A DNA stretch of 6,960 nucleotides, taken from Roseovarius sp. UBA3070 (GTDB lineage Bacteria; Pseudomonadota; Alphaproteobacteria; Rhodobacterales; Rhodobacteraceae). A program made the position numbers and the translations under genes. The stretch is taken from contig DFBW01000144.1 of the NCBI GenBank assembly GCA_002366775.1, positions 6,284 to 13,243 of the forward strand, in the 5' to 3' direction. The notes under the pieces are model-generated. The model was not told the DNA's origin, searched no databases, and saw only the letters and a list, made by a program, of their open reading frames with translations. Below are positions 1-5,693 of the stretch, one piece after another (position 1 is the stretch's first letter; each line of letters opens with the position of its first letter).

Positions 1-345
1 ACCATTTCAGGGCGAAAAAAAGATCTGATCATTCGAGGAGGAGAGAACCTCTCGGCCAAGGAGATCGAAGACGCCCTGCAGCGCCATCCTGCCATTCTTG
101 AAGCTGCCGTCGTGGGCATTCCTCACCCGCGCCTTGGTGAAACCGGTTGCGCTATTGTGCGGCTTGTCGAAAATGCCAAGGCCCCCGATGTTGCCAAGGT
201 TTCCGCCTTTTTGGATGGCGAGGGGCTCGCTCGTCAAAAGCACCCCGAAAAAATTGTTGTTGTTGACGATTTTCCGCGCACGGCGTCCGGAAAGATCCAG
301 AAGTTCCATTTACGAAAAAGCTTCGGAAAGGGTGTGGATAAATAG
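1..345 (+). CDS. Acyl-CoA synthetase (AMP-binding ligase), C-terminal part, 5' truncated
   Basis: Only the last 114 residues are present; the gene begins before the window. Enzymes of this ANL superfamily adenylate a carboxylic acid with ATP and then transfer it to CoA. The fragment opens with the hinge motif GRKKDLIIRGGENLSAKEIE (residues 4-23), which starts the mobile C-terminal domain. It continues with AAVVGIPHPRLGE (35-47), and PRTASGK (92-98) carries the expected catalytic lysine at K98 near the C-terminus. The sequence is intact to its TAG stop, so the truncation is only the window edge. The IRGGENLSAKEIE form is common in medium-chain, cyclohexanecarboxylate-type and other fatty or aromatic acid CoA ligases, but the substrate pocket lies upstream, so the substrate cannot be told. 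A TetR gene follows 88 bp downstream on the same strand. The family call is very secure; the substrate is unknown. Confidence 0.95.
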   Translation, partial: TISGRKKDLIIRGGENLSAKEIEDALQRHPAILEAAVVGIPHPRLGETGCAIVRLVENAKAPDVAKVSAFLDGEGLARQKHPEKIVVVDDFPRTASGKIQKFHLRKSFGKGVDK

Positions 346-433
346 GCAAATCCGAACAGCATTTCCGTATTCGTCTTCTGCGTGGTCATGCTATATCCCT
401 GCCAAAGCTGATGCTGTCTTACAGGAAAACACT

Positions 434-1144
434 ATGGCCACCAAACAAACTCTAAAACCGCGGAGAACCCGAGCGGAAAAAGCCGCGCAAACTCGGGCTG
501 CGCTGTTGCATGCCGCGGCCGAGGTCATCGGAGAAGTGGGATATGGAGATGCGTCAATCGCGCGGATTACGCAGCGGGCAGGGATCGCCCAAGGAACATT
601 CTATCTGTACTTCGAAAACCAGCAGGACCTGTTTGATCAGTTGTTGCCAACCCTGGGACAGGACCTGCTAAACTATCTGTCCGAGCGCGTGGCCGGCACC
701 AAAGATATACTCGAAGTCGAAGAAGCGGGATTTCGCGGATTTTTCGATTATCTGGTTGAGAATCCTGCATTTTTCCGCATTCTCAACGAAGCGGAAATTG
801 CTGCCCCACGCGCGTATGAGCGGCATTTCGAGTTGCTGCGGCGACATTACATGCGAGCCCTCGGACGTAGCTGGAAACAAGGAGAGCTTCCGGATTTCGA
901 GCAGCAGGAACTGGAGGTTCTGGTCTATATCCTCTTCGCTGCCCGTAGCTATCTCTATCTGCGCTATTCAAAGAGCGAAGATGGCCCGCAACCCATACCC
1001 GAGTGGGTCGTACAGGCGTTCATGAAGTTCGTGCGCGGCGGAGTTCTGCAGGGGCGTCCCGATCTGACTGCGCCGTCCTCCGGCTCAATGAAGGAACAAG
1101 ATACCGATGACCATGCACGAAAAGATCAAGAACCAAACGTATGA
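434..1144 (+). CDS. TetR/AcrR-family transcriptional regulator
   Basis: This is a 236-residue one-component repressor-type regulator. The N-terminal DNA-binding domain spans about residues 18-66. It has a first helix RAALLHAAAEVIGEVGYGDASIARI and the recognition segment AGIAQGTFYLYFENQQDLF, whose GTFYxYF core is the TetR hallmark. Residues 70-205 form the variable, mostly helical ligand and dimer domain, and the last 25 or so residues are a polar, probably disordered tail. I chose ATG 434 because the HTH then begins at the usual distance and AGGAAA lies about 7 bases upstream. The open frame extends back to 98, but only by running over the ligase gene in another frame. Its neighbours, an acyl-CoA ligase and a hotdog thioesterase-like protein, suggest that it senses an acyl-CoA or acid and controls them. 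That role is inference. No convincing operator was found in the 88 bp upstream. Confidence 0.93.
   Translation: MATKQTLKPRRTRAEKAAQTRAALLHAAAEVIGEVGYGDASIARITQRAGIAQGTFYLYFENQQDLFDQLLPTLGQDLLNYLSERVAGTKDILEVEEAGFRGFFDYLVENPAFFRILNEAEIAAPRAYERHFELLRRHYMRALGRSWKQGELPDFEQQELEVLVYILFAARSYLYLRYSKSEDGPQPIPEWVVQAFMKFVRGGVLQGRPDLTAPSSGSMKEQDTDDHARKDQEPNV
1091..1096 (+). promoter_or_regulatory. Shine-Dalgarno for the hotdog protein, inside the TetR coding region
   Basis: AAGGAA lies 10 bases before ATG 1107 and within the 3' end of the TetR reading frame. It favours 1107 over the second in-frame ATG at 1113 (spacing 16). Its position means that the two genes must share a message and are probably translationally linked. 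Confidence 0.5.
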
Positions 1145-1970
1145 CCTTTATGGTGGTCGGGTGTGTTTCAATGAGTGGTGTGGGGTACTCCATGAGAAAT
1201 CGACCCCCCTCGACACACGAATGGCACTCCCATGGTCACCACGCATCGCCTCGGCTCAGGGGGTGATCGGGCCGGGCATACTGTCCTCGATTGCAGATAT
1301 CGTGGGTGGTCAGGTGGCTTCGGCCGAATATGGCTGGAAAGCGCAGATTGCCACGATCAGCCTGGCTCTTAGCGTGACGTCCCCGGTGCCGCCCAGAGTT
1401 GGCCTTCTGGCAAATGGGCACAAGGTTGTTGAGGATGACGGAACAATCCTAAGCGATATACGGATCACCACCGACGACGAAAACAAAACCCTGGTTGCGA
1501 CTGCACAGCTGCGAAAAATCGTGATTGCACGGCCGCCCAGTCCGATTGAGCCCGGTCAGTATCCCCCCATAGAGTACGATGACGATAGGCCATTCATGTC
1601 AGAGCAAGACATCGGTTTTAAAGGCAATGGCGACAAATTGCGTTCCCGGATAGAGGCGCGCCCTCATTTCATGGGAAATGTTGCCAGACGTGCGTTACAT
1701 GGCGGTTTGGTGGCCGCTGGTCTGCTTGAAACCATTGCCGAACTCGGCAGACGACATGAAAGAGGTTTTGTTCCGTTCGATAGCGTTGTTGATTTCTTAT
1801 CTCCGGCACGGGACACCGCAATGGATATCAGCGCGCAGATGCTGCAGGCGGGCGGACGTATCGGGTTTGCAGAGGCCGAGATGTTCCAGGAGCCTCCTGG
1901 TTCGGAACGCCGCAAGATAGCGCGCTTGTCTGCAACGCTGAGACATATAGCAACCAGCGGCCAAACATGA
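1107..1970 (+). CDS. Tandem (double) hotdog-fold protein, acyl-CoA thioesterase-like
   Basis: This 287-residue protein is about twice the length of a single PaaI/4HBT hotdog domain. It appears to contain two copies. The N-terminal copy (about 35-140) has the central-helix segment GPGILSSIADIVGG (56-68) with D64 where PaaI-type enzymes carry an acidic residue. The C-terminal copy (about 175-285) has ALHGGLVAAGLLETIAEL (197-213), whose HGG (198-200) is the CoA-thioesterase signature, with E208 in the helix. Such enzymes usually hydrolyse acyl-CoA to free acid and CoA in the cytoplasm. The gene begins 38 bp inside the TetR gene in another frame, so the two are one transcription unit. No signal peptide or membrane segment is seen. 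Alternatives are a MaoC-like hydratase or a catalytically inactive hotdog protein. The fold is fairly secure; the reaction and substrate are inferred. Confidence 0.82.
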   Translation: MTMHEKIKNQTYDLYGGRVCFNEWCGVLHEKSTPLDTRMALPWSPRIASAQGVIGPGILSSIADIVGGQVASAEYGWKAQIATISLALSVTSPVPPRVGLLANGHKVVEDDGTILSDIRITTDDENKTLVATAQLRKIVIARPPSPIEPGQYPPIEYDDDRPFMSEQDIGFKGNGDKLRSRIEARPHFMGNVARRALHGGLVAAGLLETIAELGRRHERGFVPFDSVVDFLSPARDTAMDISAQMLQAGGRIGFAEAEMFQEPPGSERRKIARLSATLRHIATSGQT

Positions 1971-2104
1971 ATCCAGAAACTGAAGGCAGCATAGATTCTG
2001 CCTTCAAAGCGTTTCGCGGTAAACCTGAACCAGAGGCTTTGTCCGAAGCGCCCGGAGCGTTCATATGTTGTGCTGGGCCTCGCCTTTTGCCTGCCTCAGG
2101 TTAA
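1967..2104 (+). CDS. Possible 45-residue small ORF overlapping the thioesterase stop (ATGA)
   Basis: An ATG at 1967 shares the sequence ATGA with the TGA stop of the hotdog gene, an arrangement typical of translational re-initiation. The frame stays open for 45 codons to TAA 2102-2104. The product begins MNPETEGSIDSAFKAF and is acidic in its first third. It then runs through KPEPEALSEAPGAF and ends with a CCAGPRL stretch. I recognise no family. There is no separate strong Shine-Dalgarno, so translation would depend on coupling. It may be a real small protein, the remnant of a longer gene, or chance: an open frame of this length is not rare by itself. A perfect 8-bp hairpin (2080-2110) overlaps its end. 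Confidence 0.22.
   Translation: MNPETEGSIDSAFKAFRGKPEPEALSEAPGAFICCAGPRLLPASG
1981..2006. terminator. 9-bp perfect hairpin just after the thioesterase gene
   Basis: TGAAGGCAG (1981-1989) pairs perfectly with CTGCCTTCA (1998-2006) around the 8-base loop CATAGATT. It starts 11 bases after the TGA of the hotdog gene, the right place for a 3'-end structure. It has no following T-tract, so it is not a canonical intrinsic terminator. It could protect an mRNA end, assist Rho, or be incidental. Confidence 0.35.
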
Positions 2105-2110
2105 AGGCGA
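2080..2110. terminator. Hairpin between the converging thioesterase and EamA genes
   Basis: TCGCCTTT (2080-2087) is the exact reverse complement of AAAGGCGA (2103-2110). Inside it a second helix forms, CCTG (2090-2093) with CAGG (2097-2100) around a CCT triloop, giving a near-continuous 31-base hairpin. It sits in the 187-bp gap between two convergent genes, where a bidirectional terminator is expected. Neither strand has a T-tract after the stem, so termination is unproven. Confidence 0.4.
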
Positions 2111-2157
2111 TACGCTTTGGGTCCCGTAAAAAATGGGGATAACCTTCCGGCTCAAAC

Positions 2158-3024
2158 CTAATTCTTTTGCTTGGACATCTGCACTGCCAGAATACCCGCC
2201 ATAATCACCGCCACGCCGATCATATCGTTGATCCGAAGCGCTTCACCCAACATCAGCGCGGCGATGGCCACTCCGAAAAACGGATTGATAAAATGGAACG
2301 TCGCCGCCCGTGTCGCGCCAATACGCCCGACCAGCATGAACCACACCAACGTGGCCGCCAGCCCGGGGATCAGCGTGGTATAGACAAAGGCGGCAATCAA
2401 CTGCCAGCTCCAGGCGATCTGGATGGTTTCGGTGGCGGCGGCGGCAACACTCAGCGCAGCGCTGCCCACCAGCATCTGCAAGCCGACAACCATCAGGAAA
2501 TTCCCGCCCGATGTTGCCCCTCGCACAGCCAAAGTGGCAAAAGTCAGGGCGATCACGCCGCCGATGCACAGGATCAGCCCATACATATCAACACCGCCCT
2601 GCAACCGTGTTCCCATGATGATGCTTACCCCGATCACACCGCCAATCAATCCGATAATCGCCAGAGGCGTCAGCCGTTCCCCAAAGATGATCCACCCAGC
2701 CAAGGCCACCAGCAATGGCATGGTCGATGCGATGATGGCGGCCAATGACGCTTCAATCGTTTGCATCGCCACAAAGTTGAGCCCGAGATAGAGCGCATTC
2801 TGACAAATGCCAAAGATGATCGTGGCGCGCCACTGTGCCCGCGTCAGCCGCCAGCTTTGTTTTAGCATCAAGGCGATGATCACGCCCAACAGGCCCGAAA
2901 TCAGAAACCGTATCGACAGCGCTGTCAGCGGTGGGGCCGATGCCACGATAATGCGCGCTGAGGTAAATGCGCTTGACCACATGATGGCAAAGGCCAACCC
3001 CATCGTGATCGCGCGAAAATCCAT
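2158..3024 (-). CDS. EamA-family (DMT superfamily) 10-TM permease
   Basis: This 288-residue inner-membrane protein has the length and pattern of EamA/RhaT-type drug/metabolite transporters, which export or import small molecules such as amino acids or metabolites. About ten hydrophobic segments can be seen, near residues 6-26, 32-53, 66-88, 92-115, 119-138, 147-167, 176-197, 207-228, 240-260 and 265-284. The two internal EamA repeats are marked by the conserved glutamate at the end of the fourth and ninth segments: FGERLTP (114-120) and LGEAL (259-263). The start is ATG 3024, with GAGGG about six bases upstream. It lies downstream of the HU gene on the same strand, but a strong terminator separates them. 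I found no convincing promoter in the short remaining leader. The substrate cannot be told from sequence. Confidence 0.93.
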   Translation of the reverse strand: MDFRAITMGLAFAIMWSSAFTSARIIVASAPPLTALSIRFLISGLLGVIIALMLKQSWRLTRAQWRATIIFGICQNALYLGLNFVAMQTIEASLAAIIASTMPLLVALAGWIIFGERLTPLAIIGLIGGVIGVSIIMGTRLQGGVDMYGLILCIGGVIALTFATLAVRGATSGGNFLMVVGLQMLVGSAALSVAAAATETIQIAWSWQLIAAFVYTTLIPGLAATLVWFMLVGRIGATRAATFHFINPFFGVAIAALMLGEALRINDMIGVAVIMAGILAVQMSKQKN

Positions 3025-3071
3025 ACTGCCCTCATCACTGCCCTGTCATTTGGGCATGTCACAACACCTGA

Positions 3072-3105
3072 CAAAAAGAAAGGGCCGCATGCATGATGCG
3101 GCCCT
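3072..3105 (-). terminator. Rho-independent terminator of the HU gene
   Basis: On the minus strand, AGGGCCGCAT pairs perfectly with ATGCGGCCCT (plus-strand arms 3096-3105 and 3081-3090) around a 5-base loop. The stem is followed directly by TTCTTTTTGT (3080-3071). A 10-bp GC-rich stem plus T-tract 25 bases after the HU stop is a classical intrinsic terminator. The opposite strand lacks a T-tract after the stem, so it acts in one direction. Confidence 0.92.
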
Positions 3106-3130
3106 GTCCAAACTCTGTGATAGCGTCGGC

Positions 3131-3418
3131 TTAGCCGTTCACGCTGTCTTTCAGCTTTTTCGAGATTGTCATTTTGACAACCTTGTCTGCGTCTTTATGA
3201 ATCTGTTCGCCTGTGGCTGGGTTGCGCACCATGCGTGCAGGGCGTTCGCGGCAATAGATTTTGCCAACGTCGGGCAGGGTCACTGCACCACCACCGGATA
3301 CTTCACGGGTGATGATAGCCACGACTGCGTCGAGTGCGCCGCCTGCGGATTTCTTATCGGTACCCATTTCTTCGGCCAATGCTGCCACGAGTTGGGTTTT
3401 GGTCATCGGTTTTGCCAT
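3131..3418 (-). CDS. hup: HU-family nucleoid DNA-binding protein
   Basis: This 95-residue basic protein of the HU/IHF family binds and bends DNA as a dimer and compacts the nucleoid. It starts MAKPMTKTQLVAAL, followed by the helical dimer domain (about 6-45) with MGTDKKSAGGALDAVVAII. The beta arms follow with VTLPDVGKIYCRERPAR and the DNA-intercalating tip RNPATG, where the proline is conserved. The C-terminal helix ends KKLKDSVNG. The frame is open for 15 further codons upstream, but I chose ATG 3418 because AAGGAG lies 9 bases before it and the protein then has the family's normal length. The arm reads RMVRNP where many HU proteins have RxGRNP. It has its own terminator and a likely promoter, so it appears monocistronic. 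Whether it is called HU or an HU paralogue cannot be settled here. Confidence 0.95.
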   Translation of the reverse strand: MAKPMTKTQLVAALAEEMGTDKKSAGGALDAVVAIITREVSGGGAVTLPDVGKIYCRERPARMVRNPATGEQIHKDADKVVKMTISKKLKDSVNG

Positions 3419-3438
3419 CTTTGTGGTCTCCTTACACT

Positions 3439-3452
3439 GCCCAAGTTTGGGC
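3439..3452 (-). promoter_or_regulatory. Inverted repeat in the HU leader
   Basis: GCCCAA and TTGGGC form a perfect 6-bp inverted repeat around two bases, just upstream of the HU Shine-Dalgarno (AAGGAG at about 3428-3433). In RNA it could form a 5-bp stem with a 4-base loop. It may be a protein-binding site or a small leader hairpin that influences ribosome access; the sequence alone does not say which. Confidence 0.35.
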
Positions 3453-3464
3453 CTCATTCGCATG

Positions 3465-3493
3465 ATTTAACGCCATATGGTGGGTGAACACAA
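3465..3493 (-). promoter_or_regulatory. Candidate sigma-70-type promoter of HU
   Basis: On the minus strand, TTGTGT (3493-3488) and TTAAAT (3470-3465) are separated by exactly 17 bases. This predicts a start near 3458 and a leader of about 40 nt containing the 3439-3452 inverted repeat. Both hexamers match the consensus partly. The position in the 130-bp gap after amn, and the private terminator of HU, support an independent promoter here. Confidence 0.42.
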
Positions 3494-3548
3494 CAAATAG
3501 AGGGTACACGGGGCGATTTTTCCTGCATTTTGTGCCGGTTTTTGCCCT

Positions 3549-5033
3549 TTAAAGGAAGGCAGTTTCGTCAAAACTGCGCAATTTGCGGCTATGGAGACGT
3601 TCCAGCGGCATTTCAGCCAAAGATTCCATCGCCCGAATTCCGATCATCAGATGGCGCGAAACCTGTGATTTGTAGAAATCTGACGCCATGCCAGGCAGCT
3701 TTAATTCGCCGTGCAACGGCTTGTCGCTGACGCATAACAGCGTTCCATATGGCACCCGAAACCGAAACCCGTTGGCAGCGATTGTCGCACTTTCCATATC
3801 CAGCGCCACGGCGCGGCTCTGGCTCAGGCGTTGTACCGGGCCGGAGTGGTCACGCAGCTCCCAATTGCGGTTGTCAAAACTGGCCACGGTGCCGGTGCGC
3901 ATCACCCGTTTCAACTCGTATCCCTCAAGCTGTGTCACCTCGGCGACGGCCTGTTCCAACGCAATTTGAATTTCCGCCAGCGCCGGGATCGGCACCCAGC
4001 CGGGCAGATCAGCATCCAGAACGCCGTCTTCGCGCAGATAGGCGTGGGCCAATACGAAATCACCCAAGGATTGCGAATTGCGCAACCCCGCACAATGCCC
4101 GACCATCAGCCAGGCATGTGAGCGCAACACTGCAATATGATCGGTCGCGGTTTTGGCATTTGACGGCCCCACCCCGATATTGACCAACGTGATCCCCGAT
4201 CCGTCCGCCCGCTTCAGGTGATAGGTCGGCATCTGTGGCAGCTTTTCGGGATGGGCGATCTCCTCATCGGGATCCGTGATCACCACATTCCCGGTGGAGA
4301 CAAACTCGGTATAACCACTGTCCGCATCTGCCAGCATACGACGGGCATAGCTTTCAAACTCGGATACATAAAACTGGTAGTTGGTGAACAGAACGTGGTT
4401 TTGGAAATGCTCGGGTTCTGTGGCGGTGTAATGCGTCAAACGGGCCAGTGAATAATCCACCCGCTGGGCTGTGAACGGCGCCAACGGTTCGGGCGCGCCC
4501 GCTGTGGGCTGATGTGTGCCGTTGACGATATCATCGCTGGTGATGCGCAAATCCGGCACATCAAACACATCGCGCAGGGTAAAATCGGCAGCCCCTTCCT
4601 GGGGCACGGATATGCCCGGATCATTGGCCACCGCAAAATGTACCGGGATGGGCGTGTCGGACAGCTGAATGCAAATTGGAACCCGGTGATTGTCCAGCAA
4701 CAGGCCAATCTGCTGTTCCAGATAATGGCGAAACAGATCAGGCCGCGTAATAGTGGTGGCATGGGTGCCCGGCTCGGCCACATGGCCAAAGGCAAGGCGG
4801 CTGTCGATCTTGGCAAAGCTGGTCGTGGTGATCCTGATCTCAGGGTAATATGCGCGGATACGGTGGCGTGGTGGGCTGCCCAGCATGGCGGCATTAAACT
4901 CGTCACACAGAAATTTCACGGCCTGATCATAAAGCAGACACAGCTGATCCACCGCGTCACGGGCCGAGGTAAACTCTTGCGGGCCGGGGCTGTCCGGCGT
5001 TGAAATCTGACGGGTTGAATCAAAATGCGGCAT
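3549..5033 (-). CDS. amn: AMP nucleosidase
   Basis: This 494-residue cytoplasmic enzyme hydrolyses AMP to adenine and ribose 5-phosphate, linking adenylate level control to purine salvage. The length fits the family. The N-terminal AMP nucleosidase domain (about 25-180) includes RAYYPEIRI and is followed by the catalytic nucleoside-phosphorylase-like domain (about 270-470). In that domain NIGVGPSNAKTATDHIAVLR (285-304) and VGHCAGLRNSQSLGDFVLAH (311-330) form the phosphate and active-site region. ALDMESATIAANG (410-422) holds the Met-Glu ribose-binding pair, and LLCVSDKPLHGELKLPG (432-448) holds D437, the expected purine-protonating aspartate. ATG 5033 is the only plausible start because an in-frame TGA lies four codons upstream; its Shine-Dalgarno is weak. 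It is divergent from the VOC gene. HU lies downstream but seems separately transcribed. No intrinsic terminator is evident after the stop. Confidence 0.97.
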   Translation of the reverse strand: MPHFDSTRQISTPDSPGPQEFTSARDAVDQLCLLYDQAVKFLCDEFNAAMLGSPPRHRIRAYYPEIRITTTSFAKIDSRLAFGHVAEPGTHATTITRPDLFRHYLEQQIGLLLDNHRVPICIQLSDTPIPVHFAVANDPGISVPQEGAADFTLRDVFDVPDLRITSDDIVNGTHQPTAGAPEPLAPFTAQRVDYSLARLTHYTATEPEHFQNHVLFTNYQFYVSEFESYARRMLADADSGYTEFVSTGNVVITDPDEEIAHPEKLPQMPTYHLKRADGSGITLVNIGVGPSNAKTATDHIAVLRSHAWLMVGHCAGLRNSQSLGDFVLAHAYLREDGVLDADLPGWVPIPALAEIQIALEQAVAEVTQLEGYELKRVMRTGTVASFDNRNWELRDHSGPVQRLSQSRAVALDMESATIAANGFRFRVPYGTLLCVSDKPLHGELKLPGMASDFYKSQVSRHLMIGIRAMESLAEMPLERLHSRKLRSFDETAFL

Positions 5034-5050
5034 CTGGGTCTTTCATTGCT

Positions 5051-5096
5051 TGGGCGCACGTTGACACGCGGCTCAGGCACAATCAAGCTGCGCCCA
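5051..5096. promoter_or_regulatory. Divergent amn/VOC promoter region with an 8-bp inverted repeat
   Basis: The 80 bp between two divergent genes contain TGGGCGCA (5051-5058) and its exact reverse complement TGCGCCCA (5089-5096), 30 bases apart. Between them lies TTGACA (5061-5066), a perfect -35 hexamer pointing toward the VOC gene, although no good -10 follows at 17 bases. On the other strand TTGATT (5087-5082) with CAACGT (5064-5059), 17 bases apart, is a weak candidate for amn. The layout fits a shared control region with two operator halves; no regulator is identified. Confidence 0.35.
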
Positions 5097-5113
5097 CATG
5101 ATCGGAGGTTTCC

Positions 5114-5533
5114 ATGGAGTATGAAACAACAGGTGCCCCGGAATTTGGTGCATCCCTGCGCGGGCTGGGGTTGAATATTCTGGTGCGGGATGTGGCTGCA
5201 CAGGTGGATTTTCTGACGACGGTGTTTGGCATGCAAGCCTTCCAGCCCACCGCCGATTTTGCGATCATGACCTACGGAAATCAGGTGTTTCAGGTTCACG
5301 GCGATCATACCTATCATTCGCACCCCTTACCCGGCCTTTTGCCCGAAGCAGGTGCACGCGGGGCTGGGGCTGAATTTCGCCTTTACGACACCGATCCGGA
5401 TGAGGCCGAAAAGAAGGCCATTGCCTTTGGTGCGCATATTCTTGCCCCGCCGCTGGACAAGCCCCATGGCCTGCGTGAAGCCTATATCCTGTGTGATAAC
5501 GGTTATGCGTGGGTGCCGTCGCGCCCACTTTGA
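5114..5533 (+). CDS. VOC (glyoxalase/bleomycin-resistance fold) family protein
   Basis: This 139-residue protein has one vicinal-oxygen-chelate fold. RGLGLNILVRDVAAQVDFLTTVFGMQAF (16-43) is the first beta-alpha unit with its typical V-x-F-x-x-x-F-G-M pattern, and AGAEFRLYDTDPDEAEKKAIAFGAHIL (84-110) is the second. YILCDNGYAWVPSRPL at the end forms the usual last strand. The first-strand position that is His in metal-dependent glyoxalases seems to be Asn21, while E87 is retained, so glyoxalase I activity is doubtful. The family also includes dioxygenases, isomerases and antibiotic-binding proteins. GGAGG (5104-5108) lies 5 bases before ATG 5114 and fixes the start. It is divergent from amn and followed 160 bp later by an aldolase-fold gene on the same strand. 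The fold is secure; the function is unknown. Confidence 0.85.
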   Translation: MEYETTGAPEFGASLRGLGLNILVRDVAAQVDFLTTVFGMQAFQPTADFAIMTYGNQVFQVHGDHTYHSHPLPGLLPEAGARGAGAEFRLYDTDPDEAEKKAIAFGAHILAPPLDKPHGLREAYILCDNGYAWVPSRPL

Positions 5534-5617
5534 TCTGTCGCTTGGAAAGCGCGAAGTCAGTTCAGCGGCGGCAGGGCTTGGGCCAAGTCATAACGTGTCC
5601 ATTGGCAATACTTATAT

Positions 5618-5637
5618 CGCATGCCTGCGTCTTTTTT
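5618..5637 (+). terminator. Weak candidate terminator after the VOC gene
   Basis: CGCA (5618-5621) and TGCG (5626-5629) form a short stem around TGCC and are followed by TCTTTTTT (5630-5637). The T-tract is good, but the 4-bp stem is short for an intrinsic terminator. It lies in the 160-bp gap between the VOC and aldolase-fold genes, where nothing else clear is seen apart from the Shine-Dalgarno of the next gene. No supported promoter was found here. Confidence 0.3.
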
Positions 5638-5693
5638 GTTGATAAAGAGGCGCGGGCAAATGCACGATCTACTTACCCAAAAAGGAGGCCGCC

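Noticed and set aside
355..417. ACAGCAT (356-362) and ATGCTGT (411-417) as a TetR operator
   Set aside because: The 7-bp arms are 48 bases apart, far wider than usual TetR operators, and a match of this size is easily due to chance.
98..433. Long N-terminal extension of the TetR frame
   Set aside because: It overlaps the well-supported acyl-CoA ligase in another frame. The TetR domain, a normal length and an AGGAAA site all point to ATG 434.
2167..2748. Open frame on the + strand opposite the EamA gene (193 codons)
   Set aside because: It is His-, Gln- and Asp-rich with no recognisable domain, and it is the antisense shadow of a clear 10-TM transporter.
2807..3487. Open frame on the + strand spanning the HU gene and the EamA start
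   Set aside because: It crosses a strong terminator and the antisense of two clear genes, and its cysteine/histidine-rich product has no domain pattern.
3522..3555. Terminator of amn formed by CCTGCA/TGCCGG with TTTTT, or the CCTTTAAAGG palindrome
   Set aside because: The T-run follows the stem only on the + strand, where no gene is ending. The stem has a mismatch, and the palindrome overlaps the amn stop with no T-tract on the minus strand.
4512..5003. Open frame on the + strand opposite amn
   Set aside because: Antisense shadow of the AMP nucleosidase coding sequence, with no independent SD or domain.
5589..5617. TTATAT (5612-5617) as a -10 for the aldolase-fold gene
   Set aside because: No -35-like hexamer is found 16-18 bases upstream.
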